Source: Mesorhizobium sp. M2D.F.Ca.ET.226.01.1.1
Lineage (GTDB): Bacteria; Pseudomonadota; Alphaproteobacteria; Rhizobiales; Rhizobiaceae
Direction of reading: 5' to 3'
Assembly: GCF_004022705.2 (NCBI RefSeq)
Contig: NZ_RZOY02000002.1
Span: forward strand, 659,758 to 723,757
Length of the DNA stretch: 64,000 bases
Shown here piece after piece: positions 46,939 through 56,164 of the stretch (positions are counted from its first letter, which is position 1; each line of letters starts with the position of its first letter). Position numbers and translations under genes: made by a program. Under the pieces are notes generated by a model. The model was not told the DNA's origin. It saw only the letters and a list, made by a program, of their open reading frames with translations, and did no database searches.

Positions 46939-48255
46939 TCAGGCGTGAACACTGTTGCGTAGTTCGTCAGCCAGAGCGCGGAGAACGTCGGCGCTTCCTT
47001 CCAGCGCCGTAAAAGCGTAGGGATTGAGGAACTGTCGGCCCCAGAACAGATTGCGATCTGTGCCGGATAGCGTAGCTTCCTCGCTAACACGCGGCCAATT
47101 CTCCGCAATGCATCGGAGCTGGCCTTCAACAATCGCAAGAGCTTCCGGCGCGCTGAGCAGGAAGTGATGCGCGGCTTCAAGGCAGGACGCTATCCGGCTC
47201 ATGCGGTTATTGCCGCTGATGAGCATGGCCTGGCTGGCCTCCTGGCCACTGCGGGCCTGCGGACAAATATCGTACGCAGGCGTGAGGGTGAGCTTAGCCC
47301 CATCCCAGAATGCCGCATGGTTGCGGGCATGATCGTCGGTGTTGCCGCAAAGTATGTTGAAGACAATGCGGCTGAATAACTCGCGCAGAGTTTCCGACGG
47401 CGCGGTGAATCGGTGGCGAATGATCTCCGCCAAATCCTGGTAGCTGGCGTAACGCGCCATCATCTCATCGAGCGCGAGCATCGTCAGCGCTGAGACCATG
47501 GATTTGCGTTGCCAGCCGCCCGTGACCTTGATCCGGTCGAATCGCTCGACGAGCAACACGTCGTTGCCTGCGGCGCGAACGAGCGAGACGGATGCCGCTC
47601 TGATGCCGCACAAGGCGGCAAGCCGCATGGCTATGAATTCTCCTTTGACGACGCTGTAAAGGTCGGCAGACGAGGAAAATTTCGCGACATGCTTGACGGC
47701 GTCATCCTCGATCAGCGCCTTTGGCCTTGCGCCGCCGATCGAGCTGCCGTGATGCAGCGCCTGATCTAATTCGGGGGTGAGCGGAATACCTTTCTCTACC
47801 CGCTCCGCCGATTGGACAAGCTCTTCGAGAGTGGCATTGGCCAGTGCGCGCGGCTCGTAATTCGTGGGCGAAAACTGAAAATCGAGCGCGCCGATGCGGT
47901 CCGAGCCTGATTCCAGCAGGAACGTCAGTTCTGAAATATCGAGCCGCGCGATTTCATCGCCCTTCACACCGAATTTGCGGTTTAGGATAACCCGTCGTCC
48001 CCAGGCATCGGGGGCAGCATCGCGGATGCATCCCGGCATGGTTAGGCCAGGAAGCAAAGGCAATTCGCCTGCCTTCAGGGGCAGTTCCGGGAGATAAAGC
48101 GGGATCGCGCTGCCCAGTTCACGAAAGCTCCTGCCATAGTTGAAGCTGACGAGTCCGTCATGGGCATATAGCCGCCCGGCGACAACCGGCGCGGTCTCGC
48201 CCGGCAGCCAGACCCAGACATAGGCTTCGTCGTACTTGGGGACCTTAGAACTCAT
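46939..48255 (-). CDS. hipA: HipA-family toxin kinase
   Basis: 438 residues from the ATG at 48255 (MSSKVPKYDEAYVWVWLPG), overlapping the hipB stop by 11 bases; a longer open frame to 48354 would run through hipB. HipA kinase features: the P-loop-like GSSIGGARPKALIED, catalytic NTDDHARNHAAF, and YDICPQARSG as the metal-binding motif. HipA phosphorylates a translation factor or tRNA synthetase and is neutralised by HipB. All motifs are intact, so a working toxin is plausible. Located between integrase debris and the M16 pseudogene. Confidence 0.92.
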   Translation of the reverse strand: MSSKVPKYDEAYVWVWLPGETAPVVAGRLYAHDGLVSFNYGRSFRELGSAIPLYLPELPLKAGELPLLPGLTMPGCIRDAAPDAWGRRVILNRKFGVKGDEIARLDISELTFLLESGSDRIGALDFQFSPTNYEPRALANATLEELVQSAERVEKGIPLTPELDQALHHGSSIGGARPKALIEDDAVKHVAKFSSSADLYSVVKGEFIAMRLAALCGIRAASVSLVRAAGNDVLLVERFDRIKVTGGWQRKSMVSALTMLALDEMMARYASYQDLAEIIRHRFTAPSETLRELFSRIVFNILCGNTDDHARNHAAFWDGAKLTLTPAYDICPQARSGQEASQAMLISGNNRMSRIASCLEAAHHFLLSAPEALAIVEGQLRCIAENWPRVSEEATLSGTDRNLFWGRQFLNPYAFTALEGSADVLRALADELRNSVHA

Positions 48256-48583
48256 CGACGATCTGCTTGCCGGCCTTGTAGACGTGCTTCGGCAGCAGCG
48301 CGATGCGACCGTCAATGCGGCCTGTGAGGGCTGTGATGCCATTGCCGTCGGCATCGAACAGCTTCACACCGACAATGGCAGCAGCTTCGAACATCAGTCC
48401 GATTTCGACTTTGGGATCGCCCTTCTCGATGCGCTGCAGGGTGCTGCGTGAAACACCGATTCTCTCGGCTAACTCCTGTGCGGTTAATCGGTGCTGCATC
48501 CGGCCCAGCCGGATGGTCTTACCGAAAAGGCCAAGCGCTTCCATCGCGTAGCGCGAATAGGTGCGTTTATGCGCTGCCGTCAT
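48245..48583 (-). CDS. hipB: HipB-type XRE antitoxin
   Basis: 112 residues from an ATG at 48583 with CGGAG upstream. An HTH of the XRE type (RLGRMQHRLTAQELAERIGV, SRSTLQRIEKGDPKVEIG) with a C-terminal tail ending VYKAGKQIVDEF. It precedes and overlaps hipA, the classical antitoxin-first order, and should repress the pair. An AT-rich palindromic stretch ACCTTTATATAGGT at ~48630 is a possible operator. Confidence 0.9.
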   Translation of the reverse strand: MTAAHKRTYSRYAMEALGLFGKTIRLGRMQHRLTAQELAERIGVSRSTLQRIEKGDPKVEIGLMFEAAAIVGVKLFDADGNGITALTGRIDGRIALLPKHVYKAGKQIVDEF

Positions 48584-48894
48584 TCGGGTCTCCGTGACCT
48601 ATGCATGATCCATATCACCATCTTTCGACCTTTATATAGGTAATGTCGCAGAGCGACTGCCAAAGTCAAGACTCCGTATCGTATGACTCAATCCCCCTGA
48701 TTCGACTTTATATGCAGCAAGAGTTCGCATCACGGCTACGTTCGGAAAGCCAGGTAGAATGCGACGGGAGACGCAAGCGTTACACGTCCGAACAAGGAAG
48801 GCGAATATTGCCTACGGCTCCTGCACAACCGGCCAGCTCTGCGCGCCTCGGGCGAGGCGGAGATCTGGCGCTGGATCGCGGACAGCCTTGAGAC

Positions 48895-49845
48895 GCCTCG
48901 CATGAGTCATTCGATGGGCGGTCCCTGGTGCGAGGCCGAGGCGCTCGACTACTGGCCGACATCCTCGGCGGCGGGACTCGCAGCCGGCTATACCAGCACT
49001 TTTCGACCGCATACGCGCCCAGCTTCTCTCCGAAATCATTGCCAATGAGCGCGAACCTCACGCGATCGCCGAGCTGGCCTGGCGGCGCGGAATCTACGGC
49101 GTATTCGAGACCGCCCAAGGGAGCCTGACCAGCGTAACGCCCTCCGATCTAAGCGCCTTCCACAAAGCCGCTTTCGCCCGCGACGGGCTGCATGTGGCGG
49201 TCGTAGGCGACATAGATGCCAAAGCCCTGAGAGCAAGGCTCGACCAGCTGTTCGGCGATTTGCCTCAGAAACAGGCGCTCGCCCCCGTACCTGATGTCAC
49301 CCCGAAGCGCCGAGCGGACGCAGGTCGCATACGCCCTCCACCAGACTTCGCTCCAGCTGGCCTTTCCCGCCATTGGACGCAACGACCCGGAATTCTACGC
49401 GGGACAGCTGATGAACGATATAGTCGGAGGCTCACGATTTACCTCACGTCTGTTCCAGGAAGTGCGCGAAAAGCGCGGCCTTGCCTACGGTGTCTCGTCC
49501 AGCTTGGAAGGCTACCAGCATTCCAACATGCTTGTCGTGACGACGTCGACGCGCGCCGACAGGGCGGCCGAGACGCTCGACCTGATAACACAACCAATCA
49601 ACGAGCTGGTGGACACAGGCCCAACAGCGGCCGAACTCGAAGCGAGCAAGAAGTATCTGATCGGCGCCTATGCTATCGACAATCTGGGTTCCTCCAGGTC
49701 GATTTCCGCCACGCTTGTCGGGTTGCAGCTCGACAAACTCGGCATGGACTACATCCAGCGCCGCCCGGCCCTCATCGAGCAGGTGATCCTCGACCAGGCA
49801 GGGCGGCGGCGAAGAAGCTGCTTTCGGCCGGGCGTTGGCCCGTGA
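48895..49845 (+). pseudogene. M16 peptidase, decayed second copy
   Basis: Homologous to parts of the fused M16 gene at 35738. It starts within the first unit (EAEALD, then LADILGGGTRSRLYQH in another frame) and jumps to the second (LLSEIIANEREPHAIAELAW), so a central block is deleted. It then follows to near the end ([41 protein letters not shown]). Frames change at least three times. It stands before a decayed gabD copy, mirroring the intact pair. Confidence 0.85.
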
Positions 49846-50021
49846 CAGCGAATAATCCCACGCTCTACAATAGCTGAAGGACTCGCCGAACTACGTGTGG
49901 CTGATCCGATTATGGTGTGGCAGAATGAACGCCTTGAGACTGCCTGCGCGCCCTCGCAGACCAGGTTCTCTCCCGTGATTCGATTTCCCGCCCCGAAGAA
50001 TGCCGTCGTTCCGAGAAAGTA

Positions 50022-50096
50022 TTCTAACTTTTGCGTATACCAAATACGGGAAAGTTAGAAACTCTTGAATATGATGATTATGCTAGCTTTCCCGTA
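50022..50096 (+). promoter_or_regulatory. Two interlocking perfect inverted repeats (candidate operator)
   Basis: TTCTAACTTT (50022-50031) pairs with AAAGTTAGAA (50051-50060). TACGGGAAAG (50045-50054) pairs with CTTTCCCGTA (50087-50096). The two share AAAG at 50051-50054. They lie ~100-170 bases before the AbiEi/HipA-type frame, where an autoregulator would bind. Confidence 0.65.
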
Positions 50097-50191
50097 TCTC
50101 AGGGAACTTTAGAAATGGCCCTTCACCTCGTTGTGAAAACATCGATAAAACCCGCAGCCACTATCAGGCTGAAACGGGCAAGCTCGTCCAG

Positions 50192-50743
50192 TTAATGCGC
50201 GGCATCTATCTCGATGCCGGGGAGGATATCGAGGCCATGATACTCAAGCACGCCATCGCCAAATACCTGTATCCCAACGCTTACCTCTCGGCGGCGAGCG
50301 CTGTGCTTCTCGGCCCGACCCGGGATGGCCGCCTGTTCCTGAGCGGGCGACGAATACAGCGCACGCGCTTGCGCTTGCTGGAAATCATTCAGAACGCAGC
50401 TCCCGACCACCCATCAGTCGCTCAAGCGGTTGTCGATGATGGAATGGGAGAATTCCGGATCGACGTCTCCTCGATGCGCCAGCGCTTCCTCGAAGCTTTC
50501 CGCCTGCGCAGCGAACACGCGGCATCCATCGGCGAGACGATGCGCGAGGCAATCGCGAACCGCCTCATAGAACAATACGGCAGCGCCCAGGGCGCTGCCG
50601 ACGCGACATGGGCGCTTGCCGGCGCGAACCAGCGGTATCGCGAGGGCGAGCACGCCGAGCGCTTTTTCCTCCGCCCTCCACTGACCACAGAACCCGCACG
50701 CAACGAAGCCGCGCTCGATCTGATCGTGGCGTGGCACGGCTAG
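50192..50743 (+). pseudogene. AbiEi/HipA-associated protein, truncated
   Basis: 182-residue frame, but recognisable sequence begins earlier in another frame (YQAETGKLVQLMRGIYLDAG, a winged-helix AbiEi-like start near 50150). It continues with KYLYPNAYLSAASAVLLGPTRDGRLFLSG and PDHPSVAQAVVDDGMGEFRIDVSS. This resembles the N-terminal half of large HipA-related toxin proteins with an AbiEi-like head. The kinase half is missing: at 50743 sequence passes abruptly into the gabD pseudogene. So a truncated toxin or antitoxin gene behind its own operator. Confidence 0.5.
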
Positions 50744-51630
50744 GTGCAATGTTTGCCCTCGCGCAGCAAGCCGGCTTTTCCTGACGTCGTCGTCAACCTG
50801 GGTCTATGCGACCGAAGGTGGTCGCGTGGGGCCGCGAACTCTGCTCCAATGCCAAGGTCCGAAAGATCAGCTTTACAGGCTCCACCGCGGTTGGCCGACT
50901 GCTCATGCGCCAGCGCTCGGACCAGATCAAGAAGGTCAGCCTCGAGCTCGGCGGCAATGCGCCCTTCATCGTCTTCGATGACGCGGATATTGACGCTGCG
51001 GTTGACGGCGCGATCCAGGCGAAGTTCCGCAATGCCGGCCAGACTTGCGCGTTTCATCGAACCGGCTTTACGTCCAATCGAGCGTTCACGATGAGTTCGT
51101 CGAGAAGTTCGTGGAGAAAGTCCGGCACTTATCGGTTGGCGACGGCTTCGCTCCGGGAGTGGACGTCGGACCACTCATCGACATGCATGCTTTGGCCAAG
51201 ATCGAGTCCCACATCGCAGATGCCGTTGCCAAAGGTGGGATAATTCGATGCGCGGCCGAACATATCGGCAAGGATGGCACCTTTTTCAAACCCACAGTCT
51301 TCACCGAGATCTCCAGCATCATGGCGGTTGCGCAAGAGGAGACTTTCGGGCCGTTGGCGCCGATCATCCGCTTCCACGATGCGGATCAGGTCATCTGTGA
51401 GGCAAACGACACGATTACGGGCTCGCCGCCTATTTCCATGCCTCGAACCTGAGGCGTGTCTGGCGCGTGGCCGAGGCATTGGATGGCATGATTGGCATCA
51501 ATACGGGCGTATGTCTTCGGAAGCGGCGCCCTTTGGCGGCTTGAAGCAGTCCGGCATCGGGCGGGAGGGTTCCCGCCACGGGCTCGAAGACTACCTCGGA
51601 ATGAAGTACCTCTGCATGGGTGGAATCTAA
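50744..51630 (+). pseudogene. gabD, decayed second copy
   Basis: Begins mid-gene at the position corresponding to residue ~190 of the intact GabD and runs to the end. Blocks in two frames: [53 protein letters not shown] then [37 protein letters not shown], and the terminus [13 protein letters not shown]. The catalytic Cys is present but indels follow at once. Roughly 85 percent like the intact copy by eye. Confidence 0.88.
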
Positions 51631-51990
51631 ATGACGTCGCCCCGAGTTTCTCCAGTTTTGGGTTCGTTTCCGGCGTGGGTTGTGCGCTGCTGGGCGGGTG
51701 AAGCGACGGGCGCTGGCGCGGAACCTTTCGCATAGCGCAGCGCGAGCGACCGTCGCGGGTTGAAGGTGGTGGCGAACTCGGCCGATGTCTGCCAGGCGAT
51801 TTGGGAGTGCGGCCGCGCGGTGTTGCAGTCGGCGCGCCACAGGCGATAGCGATGCTTGCCATGCGCATGGAATGCCATTCGACCGGTTCTGATCCGCGCA
51901 GGAGAGGATGGCGTTCGAGATGAACTCGCTGGCATTGTCACTGACCAGTGATGAGCCGGTTCAATTCCCGGGCAACCAAGTGCCCTCGAC
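51627..51990 (-). pseudogene. IS3-family transposase, C-terminal remnant
   Basis: The minus-strand sequence NTARPHSQIAWQTSAEFATTFNP follows the last catalytic block of IS3 integrase cores (YNxxRPHSxLGxxTPxEF), ending SAPAPVASPAQQ. Upstream codons show SDNASEFISNA in another frame. The N-terminal two thirds are missing. From 51990 to 52460 only decayed unrelated frames are seen, one with LREWHTSRAWCRNC resembling a short zinc-ribbon protein. Confidence 0.7.
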
Positions 51991-52460
51991 CGTGCTGAAT
52001 AGCGCGCCTTTGCCATACCGGCGGATTAGCGCGGCCGACCTTACTTCGGCATGATGCGAGCAATTTCTGCACCAGGCGCGCGACGTATGCCACTCCCTCA
52101 GATCGCCCAGCGATACGTCTGGGCCTGCATGTTTGCTGCCTTCTGCGATGGCTTGCCGACACTTTCGGCTCGCCGGGTGTGATGATCTTCTTCTGCGTCT
52201 TTCCCTCTCGGCGATATTGCCGTTCGGCCGTCCCGACCAAGGCCAAACCTCGGGCCGTTTTCCCGTTCCCGGGTAGAGCTTGAACGTCTCGTCGATGATG
52301 TCTCTGGCGTGCTGCGAGCTCAACGCCGAGGCGCTTGGCATCGATGCATGGCGCGACATGATTGCGGCGGTGTCGCACGGGTTCGACGGTTTGGGCTTCA
52401 GGATCGTGCGGATGGGCCACGCTTTTCTGGCGGCGCGAAACACGGGCAATGCGCGTTCAA

Positions 52461-52490
52461 AACCTGACAAAGGCAGAAATTTGTCAGGTT
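52461..52490 (+). promoter_or_regulatory. Perfect inverted repeat upstream of the sigma-54 promoter
   Basis: AACCTGACAAA / TTTGTCAGGTT, 11 bases each with an 8-base spacer, 72 bases before the -24/-12 element. It may be an activator or repressor site. It is not a TGT-N10-ACA NifA site, although TGTCAGGTTCAATCCA differs from one by a single base. Confidence 0.5.
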
Positions 52491-52561
52491 CAATCCAACC
52501 GCCATCCGGGCACTACGGAGGTTTTTCAAAGCATATTCATGCACTTGCGCGCTGAGCCCGC

Positions 52562-52577
52562 TGGCATGGACCTTGCA
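52562..52577 (+). promoter_or_regulatory. Sigma-54 promoter for the thioredoxin/TPR gene
   Basis: TGGCATGGACCTTGCA matches TGGCAYR-N4-TTGCA with exact GG-N10-GC spacing. About 90 bases before the GTG start at 52666. Confidence 0.7.
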
Positions 52578-52665
52578 ACGCTTGCAGCAGGACGGTATGC
52601 AATGGAGCAGACGAGGATGTTCTCTCCCCTGAACCGTGTGCCGTCTCTGAGAGGGAAATAAGCTC

Positions 52666-53859
52666 GTGCAGAAAATCTCACAACCTTTGACAACGGCTTT
52701 GGAGAACAACGTGGTGTTGCAGATCGAGTCCCCGGCTCCTTCGATTCAAGCGGAAACCTGGCTGCGTGGCGAGCCCCTCACCAGCTTCGAGCCTGGCAAA
52801 GTGTACATCGTCGAATTTTGGGCAACTTGGTGCGGTTCGTGTGTGGACGGGATGCCCCATCTGATGCAGCTGCAGGAGAAATACAGGGAAAGCGGCGTTG
52901 AGATCGTAGGAGTCGCGGCTAGTGAACGCGCTCCAACGGCCGATGAGGCCCGAAGCACGTTGGACGCTTGGTTGACGGAAAAGTTCCCGAATCTGAACTA
53001 TCGGATCGCATTCGACTCGACAGGCGAAATGGACAAGCTTTGGATGGAGCCCAGCTTTTCTTTCTGGATTCCCACCAGTTTCGTGGTCGACCGAGACGGC
53101 TGCATCGCCTTTATTGGTGCACCGACGGAACTCGATGAGGTCTTGCCGAAGGTGCTTAACGGCAGCTGGCGCACCAGCGATAAAGCAAAATCCGCCGATG
53201 CGGAGCGGATCGCGGAAGGCGAACCCATAGCGCGCGAACAAGCGCTGAAGAAGCCGATCAATGACAGATATCGGGCGGCGGTGGAGAAAAAGAATTGGAG
53301 GACGGCGCTCTCGGCGATCGAAGAAGGCATCGCCTTGATGCCGGACAACCTCGGTTTCCGCCGTTCTCATGTGAATCTGTTGCTTCACAAAATGAAGGAC
53401 ATGCAGGTCGGCTTGCCCGTCATGCGCCAATTCGTTCGCGACGCGATCAACAGAAACTCCGAGAATTGGATGGTTGCGGCGTTAGACGAGCTCTTCTTTC
53501 CGAACTATGACCATTCGCACTTTCCGTCTGCTGAGCGCTTGGCGATGGGAAAACAGCTGTCCGAACACATCCTGGCACTGAATCCCCCGGAAAGCGACAA
53601 ACGTAAGCTCCTGCCCTATCGTTTGGCAGCCCTCTACTATCACGAGAGCGGCAACAAAGATCGGGCGATCGAGTTGATCGAACTGGCACTGAAGTCGCAG
53701 GGCGGTCCGGAGCTTATCCGGGACGAAGATGAACAGCGCGAAATATCCCATTTGCTGCAGTTCCTGGCCTACTTCAAGGGTGAGAAGGTTTGTTACGGCG
53801 CTCTGTGTGCGGTTCCAAACAATGGCCGATTCGACAGCTGGTATACCGTTTGCGGCTGA
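52666..53859 (+). CDS. TlpA/ResA-like thioredoxin-fold protein with TPR-like C-terminus
   Basis: 397 residues from a GTG at 52666, preceded by GAGAGGGAAA. The first ~170 residues are a thioredoxin fold (GKVYIVEFWATWCGSCVDGM, redox pair Cys56/Cys59 in WCGSC; FWIPTSFVVDRDGCIAFIG with the cis-Pro). No signal peptide, so it is cytoplasmic, unlike classical TlpA. The C-terminal ~200 residues are helical repeats (KNWRTALSAIEEGIALMPD, YRLAALYYHESGNKDRAIELIELAL). The sigma-54 promoter upstream suggests control by NifA or another enhancer protein in symbiosis. Unlinked to any partner gene. Confidence 0.85.
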   Translation: MQKISQPLTTALENNVVLQIESPAPSIQAETWLRGEPLTSFEPGKVYIVEFWATWCGSCVDGMPHLMQLQEKYRESGVEIVGVAASERAPTADEARSTLDAWLTEKFPNLNYRIAFDSTGEMDKLWMEPSFSFWIPTSFVVDRDGCIAFIGAPTELDEVLPKVLNGSWRTSDKAKSADAERIAEGEPIAREQALKKPINDRYRAAVEKKNWRTALSAIEEGIALMPDNLGFRRSHVNLLLHKMKDMQVGLPVMRQFVRDAINRNSENWMVAALDELFFPNYDHSHFPSAERLAMGKQLSEHILALNPPESDKRKLLPYRLAALYYHESGNKDRAIELIELALKSQGGPELIRDEDEQREISHLLQFLAYFKGEKVCYGALCAVPNNGRFDSWYTVCG

Positions 53860-53995
53860 CCGCCAGCTTATGTGAGGGACAGAACTGGCCGGGCGGACAG
53901 CTCTTGATGCGAACGGCGCAAACCCCGCCCGGCTTGCGAAATCACCTGGGCCGCTCTTTTGGACCTAAGTCCGAAGGACTGCGGCCTTGTACGAT

Positions 53996-54017
53996 GCCCG
54001 CCTTTGTTTAGGCGGGC
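53996..54017 (+). terminator. Hairpin after the thioredoxin/TPR gene
   Basis: GCCCGCC, loop TTTGTTTA, GGCGGGC, 137 bases after the stop. No T-run follows. The stretch 54018-54578 has no gene I recognise. Confidence 0.45.
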
Positions 54018-54578
54018 TATGAGCTGAGCTACGGGTTTTGCCCGCTACTAACCGTTCGCCAGCCTGGCGCAGGTGCCTCTCAACACCTCCACCACACCAA
54101 GGTTTCATGCCGGTAGCGAATTCGATCTTGGCGGCATGGCCATTAAGCACATGGGAGGGCCTCGCTGGCGGCATGCCTGTGATCTGGTACTGCAGCCCAC
54201 GCTTGCCTCCGCCAGCGGTTCGATGAGGCAGCCTGTCGCACAATTGATATCAGGACTTCAATGCCGGAACACCGGACCCACCCTCAATTCAATAAATGAG
54301 GTGTCGCGTACCACGGTTGGCTGCTTGATCCAGGCAATTCAGGCCGCCGTCATCCTCAATGAGGTGACCTCGACCAGAGCCTCGGCCTTGAATGGCATGA
54401 TGCAGGTGCATGGGATGGCGGCCACCGTCATTTTCGTCGATCCGAACGGAATTTCTTGCAACCGGTTTGCGGCTTTATCCAACACGCAAGGGCCGCGCTG
54501 TCGACAGTCTCCCAACGCACCAAAAAGGCAACTGTGCAGAGCAAGCCTTCTATCCATCAATCTCCCTTTTGAAAATCA

Positions 54579-55154
54579 TCATATCTGTGACCAACACTGC
54601 GATATTTTTCGCGGCGGAAGGAGCCAGGCACAGTCATTTCCATGCGCAACAGCATTTCTAAGTTTCTCAGCTCGCCGGAACACGTCGGCGGCCGATGTCG
54701 CGCTCCGGGGGAGCTCTATTCCTTTTCGAACAACATCAGATTTGTCGCAGAACTGAGTGAATAGGATCTCGTCCACAAATCCATCATCACTCTTCGCATC
54801 GGCGATCACTTGAGAAATCTTCTTTCTTCTTTCGGCGCTAAGCTTCTCCAGCCAGCGGCCCGGCGTTTCGAAGCGTCTCCTTATCGCATCCGCCATGGAC
54901 GCTGCTCGCACTGGCAATTTCTGCATGTCTGAAATGCTGACGAGACCTTCGGTCTGGCGTCAGGAAACAACTAGCCGACACGGCCTTTGGTCGGCGTCTC
55001 GGATGAAGTCTAGAATGCTTGCGTCGGCTCCAACCAACGTCTCTTCTGGAGCGGAAACACGCTCAGAGATTTTTCCACTCGGCGGTGTCGCGTCGAAGAA
55101 GCGTTCTGCAAAAGAATAGTCCCCCGAAACCGCCGTCATGAACCACAGGGACAT
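54579..55154 (-). pseudogene. HEPN-motif protein of a JAB-linked pair, interrupted by an in-frame TGA
   Basis: A single reading frame from the ATG at 55154 (MSLWFMTAVSGDYSFAERF) meets TGA at 54962-54960 after CRLVVS, then carries on without frame change (RQTEGLVSISDMQKLPVRAA) to 54579. The first part resembles a CBS-type sensor (EETLVGADASILDFIRDADQRP). The second ends FRRAEKLRNAVAHGND, where R-x4-H is the catalytic motif of HEPN RNases. Either one nonsense change or a read-through site. It follows the JAB gene on the same strand after ~195 bases. Confidence 0.5.
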
Positions 55155-55349
55155 AGCTGTGACGAATTGATATTTCGCGTAGTTACATCGGAAACCGACT
55201 CGCAAGTCATAAGATGAGCTCTAGTGTCATTATCATTCCAACCGTAAGGCCTCCCTGTAGCGTGCCAATTTCCGGACTTACGTCGGCGAGTTCTTGATAA
55301 TCGTTTTTTCCGCACGAAACTTAAGGTCCCATAGGAGAAGGCGAGGAAA

Positions 55350-56024
55350 TCAATGCACGGTAGCAACGACGAGCCTGTCTCTCGAGAAATTGTAGAAGCG
55401 AGAATCAATTCTGAGTTCCACGTTTGAAGGCCGATTCCCAGTGCAGCGTCTGGACCCGGAGGCGTCTAGGAATCCAACAGCGGCATTCAACCAGAACCGA
55501 AATTCACCCACGTCGAAATGCGCAATGTTCGAGCGTATGGTCTCAGCGGCATGCTTTTCATGGACCCGCGCCAGCTTGCAGATTGTCATTGCCAGCATGA
55601 TTGGCTGGCTGTTAGCCCGCTCCCACAGGAAGTCGTCGTCTAGAAATGCTGCTTCGTCAGCATCCGAAAACTCGAATCCACTACTGTCCCGTACCTCGGC
55701 AAGATTTTCATAGGGATGACTGTGGAAATCACCGATGAGCGTCAAGTGTGGTGCCCATCGATCCATCAGTTCGCTCTTCAGGCGGACAGCCTGATTGTTG
55801 GGCTTCACGCTGTTCCGTGATCGCTCGGCTGAAATGCTGAGACTCATAAGATCGACATGGAAATGGGTCGTTCCTTTCGAGTCCTCGCGACTGAAGCCCC
55901 AAAGATACCCCAGCGTTTCCAGCTTTGTTCGGCGCGGACGACCATCTCCGAGAACATAGGCTTCCAGTGTGGCAAGCGTAATAGTGTGACGAGCTGCATC
56001 AGAAAGGGAAATGGTGAAATTCAT
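55350..56024 (-). CDS. JAB/MPN-domain metallopeptidase-like protein
   Basis: 224 residues from an ATG at 56024. JAMM zinc motif complete: Glu36 in ETLGYLWG, His101 and His103 in DFHSHPYENL, Ser120 and Asp123 in FSDADEAAF. JAB domains of this kind cut isopeptide or peptide tails in ubiquitin-like pathways and occur in several bacterial defence systems. The C-terminal ~80 residues (SNIAHFDVGEFRFWLNAAVGFLD) are unassigned. Divergent from the XRE-ImmA gene (141-base gap) and upstream of the HEPN-type gene on the same strand. No E1/E2-like partner is visible in the window. Confidence 0.8.
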   Translation of the reverse strand: MNFTISLSDAARHTITLATLEAYVLGDGRPRRTKLETLGYLWGFSREDSKGTTHFHVDLMSLSISAERSRNSVKPNNQAVRLKSELMDRWAPHLTLIGDFHSHPYENLAEVRDSSGFEFSDADEAAFLDDDFLWERANSQPIMLAMTICKLARVHEKHAAETIRSNIAHFDVGEFRFWLNAAVGFLDASGSRRCTGNRPSNVELRIDSRFYNFSRDRLVVATVH

Positions 56025-56164
56025 CGTGCGTTACCTGAAGGTGCCTCCGATTCGTTTCCGATCAACGGCCAGCCACGATCCTCACGGGGGCTTTGCTGGT
56101 CCAAATCGCGACATATCCTTGCATTTCAAAATTCGCAAGATTATAGCGATTGCGGAGGTGCGAC

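Noticed and set aside
54020..54090. tRNA-like sequence (GAGCTGAGCTACGGG reversed)
   Set aside because: Only a D-arm-like piece is present; no anticodon arm, T-arm or acceptor pairing could be built.
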